Part shown: piece after piece, positions 14,460 through 24,517 of the stretch | Numbering within the stretch: the stretch's first letter is position 1 | How the letters are laid out: each line of letters starts with the position of its first letter | Assembly: GCF_024347515.1 (NCBI RefSeq) | Contig: NZ_AP025492.1 | Location: 3,511,999-3,575,998 of the forward strand | DNA length: 64,000 nucleotides | Direction of reading: 5' to 3' | DNA from: Vibrio gigantis | GTDB taxonomy: Bacteria > Pseudomonadota > Gammaproteobacteria > Enterobacterales > Vibrionaceae | Notes under the pieces: model-generated | Told to the model about the DNA's origin: nothing | What the model saw: the letters and a program-made list of their open reading frames with translations, nothing else | Database searches by the model: none | Position numbers and translations under genes: made by a program

Positions 14460-14936
14460 TTAATGCAAGATACCTTGCTCTTTGGTGTACAACAGCTCTT
14501 CCATTTGCGTGTAAGCACTTTCATTACCCGGCACATTAAATAGCACCATTAAGATAATCCATTTCAGATCATCTAATTCAAATTCGTTGGTCTCAAGCCC
14601 CATCACACGATCAATCACCATTTCACGAATCTCTGTCGTGAGTACGTTGATCTGCTCTAGGAACAGTAAGAAACCTCGACACTCCATATTAATACGTGAA
14701 ATCTCTCGACTGGTATAAATACGCATTGAGGTATTGGAACACACACTAATCGCCGCTTGGTTCTCGGTATCTTGCAATGCCGCAAGATCTTCTAACCAAT
14801 GGAGGGCCTTATAAATATCATCTTGGTGAAACCCTGCTCGAAGAAGCTCATCTTCCAGCTCATCTTGATCCACCTGCAATTCAGAATCGCTATGGATGTA
14901 GGTTTCAAACAAGTACATCAGTATGTCCATCATCAT
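14460..14936 (-). CDS. smg: Smg family protein (DUF494)
   Basis: A 158-residue cytosolic protein of the Smg/DUF494 family, function unresolved. The [19 protein letters not shown] start is characteristic. Three ATG codons run in series at the start (14928-14936), so the exact initiator is uncertain by two residues. It begins 3 bases after the dprA stop, consistent with translational coupling. Confidence 0.88.
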   Translation of the reverse strand: MMMDILMYLFETYIHSDSELQVDQDELEDELLRAGFHQDDIYKALHWLEDLAALQDTENQAAISVCSNTSMRIYTSREISRINMECRGFLLFLEQINVLTTEIREMVIDRVMGLETNEFELDDLKWIILMVLFNVPGNESAYTQMEELLYTKEQGILH

Positions 14937-14939
14937 AGC

Positions 14940-16052
14940 TTAGCCTCTCCCCTTTCGAATATAGCCACCGGAAACTGCAACAACATGCCCTGAGAGCTCA
15001 AGCTCTAAAAGCTGCATCATGACCTCATGCACAGGTATATGGGTTCTCTGTGCCAAAATATCAACGGGTGTCGCCTCTAATCCTACGTTAGCTAACAGCT
15101 GTGGAAATGGCAATTGCTCATTTTCACCCTCATTCGGCGTAGGCTCGAACAAACTGGGCTGCTGATCTATAGACCAGTCTAACAGACTCTTTATTTCAAT
15201 CAGAACATCTTGAGCATTTTGCACCAAACATGCACCAGATTTAATTAAGCTGTTACCTCCGCGGCTGGTTGGACTATGAATTGAGCCAGGAAGTGCAAAC
15301 ACCTCTCGGCCTTGCTCCATGGCATAGCGAGCCGTAATCAAAGAGCCACTCTTCTCAGCCGCCTCAACCACTAAGGTTCCTAGCGACAAGCCACTAATAA
15401 TACGGTTACGGCGAGGGAAATGTTCAGGTCGTGGTTTAGCACTTGGCCGAAACTCTGAAATCAGCGCACCATTCTCACAAATTCTATCGGCTAAGTTTCT
15501 ATGCCGCGCAGGGTAAATGGAGTCCAAGCCAGAGCCCAACACTGCGAAGGTCTCCCCTCCTTTATCCAAAGCACCATCATGAGCATAGCCATCAATGCCC
15601 AACGCTAAGCCACTCGTGACAATCAAGCCATTTTGTACAAACTCTTTAGCGAAGGACTTCGCTGTCTGTAGTCCTTCGAGACTGGCATTACGACTGCCAA
15701 CCATTGCGATTTGAGGCTCAATCAATTTTTCAACGTGACCTTTAACGAAAAGAGCACTTGGCGCAGAGGCTGTCTCGTTCAGCAGTTTGGGATAGTGTGG
15801 GCAGTTAGGGGTAATGATGTGATGGTTGGGCTGCCTTGCTTGCCACGCTAAGCAAGCCTCCACTTCTCTCGGGGCTTGCTCTCTTAGATAGGAAATTTGC
15901 TTGGCAGACAAACCAAGTGCTTGTAGCTGCTGACTTGAGTAGCCAACAATATTAGAAGGAGAATCAATACTCAGCAAACGAGAAAGGCGCTTGCTACCCA
16001 ATTGAGGAACAAAACTTAGAGTTAGCCAAGCACTCAGTTGCTGCTCATTCAC
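14940..16052 (-). CDS. dprA: DNA processing protein DprA (Smf)
   Basis: A 370-residue DprA, which binds incoming single-stranded DNA during natural transformation and loads RecA. Order: an N-terminal helix-hairpin-helix/SAM-like region (1-70), an extended Rossmann fold with VGSRNAS, SGLALGIDGYAHDGAL and FPRRNRIISGLS, and a C-terminal winged-helix domain (about 300-370). The start is GTG at 16050-16052, overlapping the stop of the LysM gene (GTGA), indicating coupling. Together with comM at 30.9 kb it supports competence potential. Confidence 0.94.
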   Translation of the reverse strand: MNEQQLSAWLTLSFVPQLGSKRLSRLLSIDSPSNIVGYSSQQLQALGLSAKQISYLREQAPREVEACLAWQARQPNHHIITPNCPHYPKLLNETASAPSALFVKGHVEKLIEPQIAMVGSRNASLEGLQTAKSFAKEFVQNGLIVTSGLALGIDGYAHDGALDKGGETFAVLGSGLDSIYPARHRNLADRICENGALISEFRPSAKPRPEHFPRRNRIISGLSLGTLVVEAAEKSGSLITARYAMEQGREVFALPGSIHSPTSRGGNSLIKSGACLVQNAQDVLIEIKSLLDWSIDQQPSLFEPTPNEGENEQLPFPQLLANVGLEATPVDILAQRTHIPVHEVMMQLLELELSGHVVAVSGGYIRKGRG

Positions 16053-17140
16053 TCGGTGCCCTTAACCTCTTTCGTCAAAGCAAGGTCCAAAGGCGATACC
16101 GCCAGAATGTCATTGCTAACCGGCTTAGAGCTCTGAGTGATCAACGCGAGGCTAAAATACTCATAAGGGCGAATGACCATCAAACTACCGAGTGAGGTAC
16201 TTGGCAATTGCACCTTATCGCTCGCCGCTGACTCTTTATAGCTATATTCACCCTGCTTACCAAACACCACCGCGCCGCTTTCGCTGAGGGTAAACATAGA
16301 GCCTTGGCGAAGATTGTCCTGTGAGCCTTTGTTAATAACCACAACCTGATTTTTTGCGCTGTATTGGCTCCCATCTAATGAACCTAAGATATTAGCAAAC
16401 TGCCCCACAGCACTAGGCGCTGGATAAAATGTGGTTGAGAGATTCACCTGATCAACGCCAAGCTCCGGCAACACTAGATCGTTAAGTAACACCTCTTGCA
16501 GCTGAGTCTCTATCTTCAAGCTACTGAACTCATCATCCACCTCTTTGAGGTGTGCCGTAGCGACCAAACGCAAAGAGGTAATACTCGCTTGAGGTTGCTG
16601 TCGTTGGTAGGTTTCGACAGAACGGTAAATACCCCATTTTTGATGTTGTTGGTTGCCCGAGATAAATAGTCGGTCTTCACCCGATAAGAAGCGTTTGCCA
16701 TCACTGGTTCCTAATACCCGTTGCGCCGACTCGATATCTTGCTGCTCTACCAAGCGATCAGATTGTAAATACGGCAGAACTAGCCCTTCATTCACGGTAG
16801 GTACTGCTTTCTTTTCTGATACACGAATCTTAGGGCTTAGCTTGATGACGGGTTTAAGGCTCAATACAGGCTCGCCATTAATCCAAACCAGAGACAATTT
16901 ATCTCCGGGGTAAATAAGATGAGGGTTTTCTATCTCAGGGTTTACCTGCCACAACCTTGGCCACAACCACGGGCTATCGAGATACATCGCGGAGATATCC
17001 CACAAGGTATCGCCCTTAACCACCACATACGCCTCGGGTGCACCCTGTTTAATGGTTAAAGGTTGAGCACTATTTTCAGTCGTAGCGGCAAACGAAATCG
17101 AGGCACAAATAAGAGATAAAGCGGGGAAAAAATGACGCAT
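16049..17140 (-). CDS. Secreted LysM-domain protein
   Basis: A 363-residue protein with a Sec signal peptide (RHFFPALSLICASISFA) followed by one LysM domain (about 37-88: YVVVKGDTLWDISAMYLDSPWLWPRLWQ is its start). The remaining 270 residues are uncharacterised. LysM binds peptidoglycan, so an envelope location is expected. Relatives sit next to dprA in many gamma-proteobacteria. AAGGAA precedes the ATG. It is divergent from def and overlaps dprA by 4 bases. Confidence 0.85.
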   Translation of the reverse strand: MRHFFPALSLICASISFAATTENSAQPLTIKQGAPEAYVVVKGDTLWDISAMYLDSPWLWPRLWQVNPEIENPHLIYPGDKLSLVWINGEPVLSLKPVIKLSPKIRVSEKKAVPTVNEGLVLPYLQSDRLVEQQDIESAQRVLGTSDGKRFLSGEDRLFISGNQQHQKWGIYRSVETYQRQQPQASITSLRLVATAHLKEVDDEFSSLKIETQLQEVLLNDLVLPELGVDQVNLSTTFYPAPSAVGQFANILGSLDGSQYSAKNQVVVINKGSQDNLRQGSMFTLSESGAVVFGKQGEYSYKESAASDKVQLPSTSLGSLMVIRPYEYFSLALITQSSKPVSNDILAVSPLDLALTKEVKGTE

Positions 17141-17280
17141 GACCTAGGTTCCTTGGTCTGAATATATGACATCTGATTAGAGAATTACCTTCAGGATGCT
17201 GTCATTTGACCTCTAAAATGTCTAGAATTGAGCCAACAAGGTTTAAGCTGTTTCGGCACAGTTCAATATTTCGAGTGTAT

Positions 17281-17793
17281 ATGTCTGTATTACAAGTATT
17301 AACATTACCAGATGATCGTCTACGTACCGTGGCGAAACCGGTAAAAGAAGTTACCCCAGAGATTCAAAAGTTCGTTGATGACATGATTGAAACCATGTAC
17401 GACGAAGAAGGTATCGGCCTTGCGGCAACGCAAGTAGATTTCCACCAGCGCATCGTTGTTATCGATATTTCAGAAACACGTGACGAGCCTATGGTTCTGA
17501 TCAACCCTGAAATTACTGACAAACGTGGCGAAGATGGTATCGAAGAAGGCTGTCTATCTGTACCAGGCGCTCGAGCTCTAGTACCTCGCGCTGCAGAAGT
17601 AACGGTTAAAGCATTAGACCGTGAAGGCAACGAATTCACATTCGACGCTGACGACCTTCTGGCTATCTGTGTTCAGCACGAACTTGACCATCTAGAAGGC
17701 AAGTTGTTTGTTGATTACCTATCGCCACTAAAACGCAAACGTATTCAAGATAAGCTAGCGAAGATTAAACGTTTCAACGAGAAACAAGGTTAA
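17281..17793 (+). CDS. def: Peptide deformylase Def
   Basis: A 170-residue metalloenzyme that removes the formyl group from nascent proteins. All three motifs are present: [17 protein letters not shown] with the metal Cys, and QHELDHLEG with the HExxH metal/catalytic site. I chose the ATG at 17281 ([14 protein letters not shown]), matching family length; the in-frame extension upstream to 17206 lies in the promoter region. No strong Shine-Dalgarno is seen. fmt follows after 38 bases. Confidence 0.96.
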   Translation: MSVLQVLTLPDDRLRTVAKPVKEVTPEIQKFVDDMIETMYDEEGIGLAATQVDFHQRIVVIDISETRDEPMVLINPEITDKRGEDGIEEGCLSVPGARALVPRAAEVTVKALDREGNEFTFDADDLLAICVQHELDHLEGKLFVDYLSPLKRKRIQDKLAKIKRFNEKQG

Positions 17794-17831
17794 TAACCGC
17801 TGCTATTACTAAATTAAGAAGGAAGTCTACC

Positions 17832-18779
17832 TTGAGTCAATCTTTGAGAATTGTCTTCGCAGGTACTCCGGATTTCGCCGCCCGTCATTTGGCGGCGTTG
17901 TTGTCTTCGGAGCATGAAGTTATTGCTGTTTACACACAGCCAGATCGTCCAGCAGGCCGCGGTAAAAAACTGACTGCGAGCCCAGTAAAAAACATCGCAC
18001 TTGAAAACAATATTCCGGTTTACCAACCAGAAAATTTCAAGTCAGATGAAGCTAAGCAAGAATTAGCGGATTTGAATGCTGACATCATGGTAGTTGTTGC
18101 TTATGGCTTGTTGCTTCCACAAATGGTTTTAGATACGCCTCGCTTAGGTTGTATCAATGTACATGGTTCTATCCTACCGCGCTGGCGTGGTGCTGCCCCT
18201 ATCCAACGCTCTATTTGGGCGGGTGATAAAGAGACAGGCGTAACGATCATGCAGATGGATATCGGCCTAGATACGGGTGACATGCTAAGTATCGCAACGC
18301 TACCAATTGAAGCGACAGATACCAGTGCTTCAATGTACGAAAAACTAGCTGGCCTTGGCCCTGATGCGCTTGTTGAGTGCTTGTCTGACATAGCTTCTGG
18401 TAAAGCGGTGCCTGAAAAGCAAGACGACGAACTTGCTAATTACGCGAAGAAGCTAAGTAAAGAAGAAGCGCGTATCAGCTGGAGTGATGACGCGGCTCAT
18501 ATTGAGCGCTGCGTTCGTGCCTTCAACCCATGGCCAATGAGCCACTTTGAAGCTGCTGAGAACAGCATTAAAGTATGGCAAAGCCGTGTGGCAGAACAAA
18601 CTTCTGATAAGCCTGCAGGTACCATTCTGCAAGCGGATAAAACGGGTATCTATGTAGCGACTGGACAAGGCGTACTTGTTCTTGAACAACTGCAAGTTCC
18701 TGGTAAAAAAGCCATGTCCGTTCAGGATATCTTGAACTCACGTGCAAGCTGGTTTGAAGTTGGCACTCAACTTTCTTAA
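17832..18779 (+). CDS. fmt: Methionyl-tRNA formyltransferase Fmt
   Basis: A 315-residue enzyme that formylates initiator Met-tRNA with 10-formyl-THF. Visible: [10 protein letters not shown] at the N-terminus, the [14 protein letters not shown] catalytic/folate loop, and the C-terminal tRNA-binding OB-fold region. The start is a TTG at 17832 behind AGAAGGAAG. It is paired functionally and by position with def. Confidence 0.96.
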   Translation: MSQSLRIVFAGTPDFAARHLAALLSSEHEVIAVYTQPDRPAGRGKKLTASPVKNIALENNIPVYQPENFKSDEAKQELADLNADIMVVVAYGLLLPQMVLDTPRLGCINVHGSILPRWRGAAPIQRSIWAGDKETGVTIMQMDIGLDTGDMLSIATLPIEATDTSASMYEKLAGLGPDALVECLSDIASGKAVPEKQDDELANYAKKLSKEEARISWSDDAAHIERCVRAFNPWPMSHFEAAENSIKVWQSRVAEQTSDKPAGTILQADKTGIYVATGQGVLVLEQLQVPGKKAMSVQDILNSRASWFEVGTQLS

Positions 18780-18871
18780 TCCGCTTTTAAAGCTGTTAAT
18801 TACTCAGCTTAGAAAACCTTTACGAGGGCAGAGATGCCCTCATGTATTCAAATAAATATTCGGTACCCCTC

Positions 18872-20152
18872 ATGAATGTTCGCGCTGCTGCTGCAAATGT
18901 CCTATTCCAAGTTGTCGATAAAGGCCACTCTCTTTCACACGCTCTCCCTGCGGCTCAAAAAACGATCCGTCCGCGAGACCATGCTCTACTGCAAGAGATT
19001 TGCTACGGCGCACTTCGTTACCTGCCTCGTTTAGAGTCAATCGCTAACGAACTGATGGAAAACCCGCTTAAAGGTAAAAAGCGTGTATTCCACCACCTTA
19101 TTTTGGTGGGCATTTACCAACTGAGCTTCATGCGTATCCCTTCGCATGCTGCCGTTGCAGAAACAGTTGAGGGCACCAAAACACTGCGTGGCCCAAGCCT
19201 AAGTGGTTTGATCAACGCGGTATTACGTAGCTACCTACGTGACCAAGAAGAGCTAGATGAGAAAGCAGTTAGCCACAACGCGGGCAAATATGGCCACCCA
19301 AGCTGGATCCTAAAAATGCTTCAAGAGAGCTACCCAGATCAATGGGAGCAACTGGTTGAAGCAAACAACAGCAAGGCACCAATGTGGCTACGCGTTAACC
19401 GCCAACACCACACTCGTGACGAGTATGTTGAACTGCTTAAAAACGAAAACATTGAATACACATTGCACCCTGAAGCAGCAGATGCCATAAAATTAGCTGC
19501 ACCTTGTGATGTTACTTTACTTCCTGGCTTCGACAGAGGTTGGGTATCAGTACAAGACGCTGCCGCTCAGCTTTCAGTTGATTACCTAACACCAAAAGAT
19601 GGTGAGCTAATCCTAGATTGCTGTGCTGCGCCAGGTGGTAAAACGGCACACATTCTTGAGCATACCAATGACACTGAAGTGGTTGCGATTGACTGCGACA
19701 TTAAACGCCTAGACCGTGTTTACGATAACCTTGAACGTCTACAACTGCGTGCCGACGTAATTTGTGGTGATGCTCGCTACCCTGAAGAGTGGTGGATGGG
19801 TGATAAGTTCGACCGTATCCTACTTGATGCACCTTGTTCAGCGACAGGCGTAATTCGCCGTCACCCTGACATCAAGTGGCTACGTCGCGCATCTGACATT
19901 GATGCGCTGGCTGAACTGCAAAGCGAGATTATGGATGCAATGTGGCGTCAGTTGAAAGAAGGCGGCACCATGGTTTATGCGACATGCTCAATCACGCCGC
20001 AAGAAAACGTACTGCAAGTGAAAGCATTCCTTGAGCGTACTGAGAACGCAACGCTTGTTGGGTCTGATATCGAAAATCCGGGTCGTCAAATACTGCCTGG
20101 AGAAGAAGATATGGATGGCTTCTACTACGCAGTTCTAGTAAAACAGGCATAA
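18872..20152 (+). CDS. rsmB: 16S rRNA m5C967 methyltransferase RsmB
   Basis: A 426-residue SAM-dependent methyltransferase for C967 of 16S rRNA. It has an N-terminal NusB-like RNA-binding domain (1-140) and a C-terminal Rossmann domain with [11 protein letters not shown] (SAM), [10 protein letters not shown] and [11 protein letters not shown], which hold the two active Cys. I chose the ATG at 18872 because [13 protein letters not shown] fits the family start; an ATG at 18842, ten codons earlier, is possible but sits directly after a hairpin (18824-18841). A terminator follows at 20160. Confidence 0.94.
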   Translation: MNVRAAAANVLFQVVDKGHSLSHALPAAQKTIRPRDHALLQEICYGALRYLPRLESIANELMENPLKGKKRVFHHLILVGIYQLSFMRIPSHAAVAETVEGTKTLRGPSLSGLINAVLRSYLRDQEELDEKAVSHNAGKYGHPSWILKMLQESYPDQWEQLVEANNSKAPMWLRVNRQHHTRDEYVELLKNENIEYTLHPEAADAIKLAAPCDVTLLPGFDRGWVSVQDAAAQLSVDYLTPKDGELILDCCAAPGGKTAHILEHTNDTEVVAIDCDIKRLDRVYDNLERLQLRADVICGDARYPEEWWMGDKFDRILLDAPCSATGVIRRHPDIKWLRRASDIDALAELQSEIMDAMWRQLKEGGTMVYATCSITPQENVLQVKAFLERTENATLVGSDIENPGRQILPGEEDMDGFYYAVLVKQA

Positions 20153-20159
20153 CAACTAA

Positions 20160-20198
20160 CAGCGGCTAAGAATTTATTTCTTAGCCGCTGTTTCTTTC
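20160..20198 (+). terminator. Terminator after rsmB
   Basis: A 13-bp stem CAGCGGCTAAGAA/TTCTTAGCCGCTG (20160-20172 with 20178-20190), then TTTCTTTC. It separates def-fmt-rsmB from trkAH. Confidence 0.85.
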
Positions 20199-20261
20199 TA
20201 GTGCATTATCAAAACAAAGTTAGATAACTAGAATTACCACGGTAAAGAAAAGAGAAAGGCT

Positions 20262-21638
20262 ATGAAGATCATTATCCTAGGTGCTGGACAAGTTGGCGGT
20301 ACCCTTGCTGAAAACCTGGTTGGTGAAAACAACGACATCACCATTGTCGACCGTAATGCTGACCGACTGCGTGAACTTCAGGATAAGTACGACCTTAGGG
20401 TTGTAAACGGTTATGCCAGTCATCCAAACACACTACGTGAAGCAGGTGCGCAAGATGCCGACATGTTGGTTGCCGTAACCAATATGGATGAAACCAATAT
20501 GGCTGCGTGTCAGGTTGCTTTCTCTCTTTTCAACACGCCAAACCGAATTGCTCGTATTCGTTCTCCTCAATACCTAGAAGAGAAAGAAGCGCTATTCAAA
20601 TCAGGGGCTATCCCTGTAGACCACCTGATCGCTCCGGAAGAGCTAGTGACCAGCTATATCGAGCGCCTAATTCAATACCCAGGAGCACTACAAGTGGTGA
20701 GCTTTGCTGAACAGAAGGTGAGCCTAGTAGCGGTAAAAGCCTACTATGGTGGTCCACTGGTGGGTAATGCATTGTCTGCTTTGCGTGAGCACATGCCTCA
20801 TATCGATACGCGTGTTGCGGCTATCTTCCGACAAGGCCGCCCTATTCGCCCACAAGGCACCACCATCATTGAAGCCGATGATGAAGTGTTCTTTGTGGCG
20901 GCAAGTAACCATATCCGCTCAGTAATGAGTGAACTACAACGCTTAGAGAAACCGTACCGCCGCATCATGATTGTCGGTGGTGGTAACATCGGTGCAAGCT
21001 TAGCGAAACGCCTTGAGCAGAGCTACAGCATCAAGCTTATCGAGCGCAGCTACACACGTGCAGAGAAGCTGTCTGAAGAATTAGAAAACACCATCGTATT
21101 CTGTGGTGATGCAGCAGACCAAGAGCTACTCACCGAAGAGAACATCGATCAGGTTGATGTATTCATTGCCCTAACCAATGAAGATGAAACCAACATCATG
21201 TCGGCAATGCTGGCTAAGCGTATGGGTGCCAAGAAAGTAATGGTACTGATCCAACGCGGTGCTTACGTCGACCTTGTGCAAGGCGGTGTGATTGACATTG
21301 CAATCTCCCCACAACAAGCGACCATTTCTGCGCTACTTACTCACGTTCGTCGTGCTGATATTGTTAACGTATCTTCTTTACGTCGCGGTGCTGCTGAGGC
21401 TATCGAAGCCATCGCCCACGGTGACGAAACCACATCTAAAGTCGTTGGCCGAGCAATTGGCGATATCAAACTACCACCGGGTACCACCATTGGTGCCATT
21501 GTTCGCGGAGAAGAGGTGCTGATCGCGCACGATAGAACCGTGATCGAACAAGATGACCACGTAGTAATGTTCCTAGTAGACAAGAAGTACGTGCCTGATG
21601 TTGAGTCTCTTTTCCAACCGAGTCCGTTCTTCTTGTAG
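20262..21638 (+). CDS. trkA: Trk potassium uptake regulatory subunit TrkA
   Basis: A 458-residue peripheral membrane protein that gates TrkH/TrkG. It is a tandem duplication of RCK units: Rossmann [13 protein letters not shown] (about 6-18) and [13 protein letters not shown] (about 239-251), each followed by a TrkA_C domain. The protein binds NAD(H) and ATP. trkH follows after 47 bases. Confidence 0.96.
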   Translation: MKIIILGAGQVGGTLAENLVGENNDITIVDRNADRLRELQDKYDLRVVNGYASHPNTLREAGAQDADMLVAVTNMDETNMAACQVAFSLFNTPNRIARIRSPQYLEEKEALFKSGAIPVDHLIAPEELVTSYIERLIQYPGALQVVSFAEQKVSLVAVKAYYGGPLVGNALSALREHMPHIDTRVAAIFRQGRPIRPQGTTIIEADDEVFFVAASNHIRSVMSELQRLEKPYRRIMIVGGGNIGASLAKRLEQSYSIKLIERSYTRAEKLSEELENTIVFCGDAADQELLTEENIDQVDVFIALTNEDETNIMSAMLAKRMGAKKVMVLIQRGAYVDLVQGGVIDIAISPQQATISALLTHVRRADIVNVSSLRRGAAEAIEAIAHGDETTSKVVGRAIGDIKLPPGTTIGAIVRGEEVLIAHDRTVIEQDDHVVMFLVDKKYVPDVESLFQPSPFFL

Positions 21639-21685
21639 CCTTGTTTCATAAGTCTTCACGTAACAACGCGCTCAGGCATTAAGCT

Positions 21686-23131
21686 ATGGTCAATTTTCGT
21701 CCGATATTATTAGTGATAGGGTTAGTGTTATCTAAACTGGCCCTGTTCATGTACATCCCAACACTGGTGGCCTTCTTTACCGGCACAGGTGGCTTTCTCG
21801 AGTTTGGTCAATCGGTAGTTATCACGCACATTGTGGCGTTTATCTGCTTAAGCTTAGGCCGCTCCGCAAAATTCCGGTTAGGGGTGCGGGACATGTTCCT
21901 AATCACCTCTCTGGTATGGACTATTGCCAGTGCCTTCGCTGCCCTGCCCTTTGTCTTTATCAACCACATCAGCTTCACTGATGCCTATTTTGAAACCATG
22001 TCTGGTATCACTACGACAGGTTCAACCGTCTTAAGCGGCTTAGACAGCATGGCTCCAAGCATTCTGTTGTGGCGTTCCATATTACAGTGGCTAGGTGGCA
22101 TCGGCTTTATCGTGATGGCGGTAGCTGTTCTGCCAATGCTCAACGTCGGTGGTATGCGCCTATTCCAAACCGAATCATCCGATTGGTCAGATAAAAGCAG
22201 CCCACGAGCAAAAACAGTCGCCAAGAACATCGTGGCGGTTTATCTAGTTCTTACCGGCTTGTGCATCATTAGTTATCTGTTTGCAGGCATGGGTATCTTT
22301 GATGCTATCAATCACGCCTTCACTACGCTGTCGACAGGTGGTTACTCAACATCTGATGGCTCGATGAACCACTTCTCTAACAGTGCTCACTGGGTAGGAA
22401 CCCTGTTCATGTTCCTTGGTGGTCTGCCGTTCTTACTGTTTGTTAGCGCACTGCGTGGTAGAAAACTCTCAATCCTATATAAAGATGCGCAAGTGAGAGG
22501 TTTCACGTATCTATTTTTGGTCACCAGTGCCGTAATATCGACATGGTTGGTGGTTAGAGATGGCTACACAGTCATGGATGCGATGCGTGTTTCGATGTTC
22601 AACATAGTGTCAGTCGTCACCACAACCGGTTTTGGCTTAGAAGACTTCACCGCGTGGGGCGCACTGCCAACGACCTTATTTGCGTTTCTAATGATGGCGG
22701 GCGCGTGCTCGGGTTCAACCTCTGGTGGTATTAAAATATTCCGCTTCCAGATCGCGATGACCATGCTTCATAAACAAATGATGAAACTGATTCACCCGTC
22801 AGGTGTATTTGTTCAACGCTATAACCAACGACCAGTGAATGACGACATTGTGCGTTCACTTGTTGCATTTGGTTTGATGTTCTTTATTACGATTATCTTA
22901 ATTGCAGGTGGCTTGAGCGCGATGGGACTTGATCCCGTGACCAGTATATCTGGCGCAATCACAGCCGTTGCTAACGTTGGCCCGGGCATGGGCAGCGTGA
23001 TCGGTCCAACCGGGAACTTTGCTCCACTGCCAGATGCTGCTAAATGGCTATTAAGTTTAGGAATGCTGATGGGGCGACTCGAGATACTGACGCTCATTGT
23101 TCTATTTTTCCCAGCCTTTTGGCGACGCTAA
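21686..23131 (+). CDS. trkH: Trk potassium uptake channel subunit TrkH
   Basis: A 481-residue inner-membrane K+ transporter with four pore-loop repeats, shown by GITTTGSTV, TTLSTGGYST, VVTTTGFGLED and VANVGPGMG. These contain the selectivity glycines. Together with TrkA, encoded upstream, it forms the K+ uptake system important for osmotic adaptation in a marine bacterium. Confidence 0.96.
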   Translation: MVNFRPILLVIGLVLSKLALFMYIPTLVAFFTGTGGFLEFGQSVVITHIVAFICLSLGRSAKFRLGVRDMFLITSLVWTIASAFAALPFVFINHISFTDAYFETMSGITTTGSTVLSGLDSMAPSILLWRSILQWLGGIGFIVMAVAVLPMLNVGGMRLFQTESSDWSDKSSPRAKTVAKNIVAVYLVLTGLCIISYLFAGMGIFDAINHAFTTLSTGGYSTSDGSMNHFSNSAHWVGTLFMFLGGLPFLLFVSALRGRKLSILYKDAQVRGFTYLFLVTSAVISTWLVVRDGYTVMDAMRVSMFNIVSVVTTTGFGLEDFTAWGALPTTLFAFLMMAGACSGSTSGGIKIFRFQIAMTMLHKQMMKLIHPSGVFVQRYNQRPVNDDIVRSLVAFGLMFFITIILIAGGLSAMGLDPVTSISGAITAVANVGPGMGSVIGPTGNFAPLPDAAKWLLSLGMLMGRLEILTLIVLFFPAFWRR

Positions 23132-23157
23132 CCAAGCACAAAATCAAGGAAACACAG

Positions 23158-23697
23158 ATGAAATCATACGTACTTCTCGCTGGCGCATTGCTTAGCAGTT
23201 CTGCATTCGCCGACCAGTTGGTGACTCTACCTGATGGTAAAGAAATTTTACTGAAAGACGATTTCACATGGCAATATCATAGTAAGACCTCATCTGACGG
23301 AGAGCCTACACTAAAAAGTATTCCTATAGCCAAAAGTATGCGCGGGACTACAATCACGATTGGTGATACAAAACCAAGCTTACAGGTTTCTAAATCAGGT
23401 GTGGATGTTTTGATTGGGGCTGGACTCTACGAAAATGAGCAGTTGATTCTACCGATATCTATTACTAACCAGAGTACGCAAGCGGTAGTGTTAGTGACCT
23501 TAAAAGTTACGGTCTATTCACCAACGGGTGAGCTACTTCATCAAGAAAGCATTAATACATGGCAATCTATCAAACGTATGGCAGACACTTACCTTCGTCC
23601 ACAAACTTCTGCCGAAGGTAAGTACTTAGCAATTGATGTTGATAAGTACCCGGAATATAAAATCGATGTCGAGATTACCGACGTTTCAACACGTTAG
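23158..23697 (+). CDS. DUF3157 family exported protein
   Basis: A 179-residue protein with a clear signal peptide (KSYVLLAGALLSSSAFA). The mature start DQLVTLPDGKEILLKDDFTWQYH, a DG(K/R)-L-DDFTW pattern, is what I recall from the Vibrio DUF3157 family. The C-terminal half is beta-rich. Function is unknown. The ATG at 23158 has AAGGAAA upstream; it starts 26 bases after trkH and may be co-transcribed. It converges on the hemolysin III gene with an 18-base gap and no obvious terminator. Confidence 0.7.
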   Translation: MKSYVLLAGALLSSSAFADQLVTLPDGKEILLKDDFTWQYHSKTSSDGEPTLKSIPIAKSMRGTTITIGDTKPSLQVSKSGVDVLIGAGLYENEQLILPISITNQSTQAVVLVTLKVTVYSPTGELLHQESINTWQSIKRMADTYLRPQTSAEGKYLAIDVDKYPEYKIDVEITDVSTR

Positions 23698-23715
23698 AAG
23701 TCTATCGTAGTAACG

Positions 23716-24369
23716 CTAAACCGGTGTCACATACAGATAAATAGCGAAGAAATGGCAAGCGCAGCCCGCCAATACAAACAGGTGCCAAATGGCATGGTTA
23801 TAAGGGATGCGTTTTGCTACATAGAAAATCACACCCAACGAGTAAATCACCCCACCAACCGCCAGCAACACCAAGCCACCTATATCGATATTCATCGCCA
23901 ATTGATAAACCACAATCAAAGATAGCCACCCCATCGCTAAGTAAATGAACAGCGATAGGCGCTTGAAACGGTACACGAACGCGATCTTCATGATGATACC
24001 CACCAACGCAATCCCCCAAATAACCGCCATCAAGCCCATTGCGAGTGGGGTTCTTAAACCGACTAATAAAAACGGGGTGTAGCTACCTGCGATCAGCAAA
24101 TAAATCGCACAGTGATCGAGGGTTTTCAATAAACGCTTGGTCTTTTCTGTGGTGATCGAGTGATAGAGCGTGGAAGCAAGAAAAAGCAGGATAATACTGC
24201 TGCCATAGATTGCCATACTAGCAACAGTCAACATGTCGGCTTGGTAATCAAATGCACGAATCAGCAACAAAATCAGACCAACTACGCCAAGCACAACGCC
24301 CAAGCCATGGGTTATCGCATTAGCGCGTTCTTCGATGTCGCTGTATTCGCTGGCTGATGATGCAGACAT
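23716..24369 (-). CDS. trhA: Hemolysin III family (TrhA/YqfA, PAQR-like) membrane protein
   Basis: A 217-residue, seven-helix membrane protein of the hemolysin III/PAQR superfamily. Conserved residues are visible: [33 protein letters not shown] and the C-terminal [17 protein letters not shown]. Escherichia coli TrhA (YqfA) is linked to membrane energetics; haemolysis is not implied. The ATG at 24369 is preceded by AGTAGGA; an upstream in-frame TTG is less likely. A perfect 24-bp palindrome lies 46 bases upstream. Confidence 0.87.
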   Translation of the reverse strand: MSASSASEYSDIEERANAITHGLGVVLGVVGLILLLIRAFDYQADMLTVASMAIYGSSIILLFLASTLYHSITTEKTKRLLKTLDHCAIYLLIAGSYTPFLLVGLRTPLAMGLMAVIWGIALVGIIMKIAFVYRFKRLSLFIYLAMGWLSLIVVYQLAMNIDIGGLVLLAVGGVIYSLGVIFYVAKRIPYNHAIWHLFVLAGCACHFFAIYLYVTPV

Positions 24370-24414
24370 GAGTATCCTACTAGAGTAAATGTTCAATTGA
24401 CCTAGTATTGCATA

Positions 24415-24438
24415 TTAAGCTTACACGTGTAAGCTTAA
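24415..24438. promoter_or_regulatory. Perfect 24-bp palindrome upstream of trhA, candidate operator
   Basis: The left arm is TTAAGCTTACAC and the right arm its exact complement, with no spacer. It sits between the Spo0M homologue stop and trhA, in the trhA promoter region. The lack of a loop makes it a poor terminator and suggests a dimeric repressor site. Confidence 0.55.
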
Positions 24439-24517
24439 ATTTTTATGACATTAATAACGCCAAAACTGTGTGATGAGGTTAGGCGCTCTCAAACTAACTA
24501 ACTAACCAAAGAGCTAA

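Noticed and set aside
21292..21522. Plus-strand frame inside trkA
   Set aside because: Out-of-frame shadow of trkA; no independent start signal.
24415..24438. Possible parS site
   Set aside because: The core CACGTG is shared, but the flanks differ from TGTTTCACGTGAAACA, so ParB binding is not expected.
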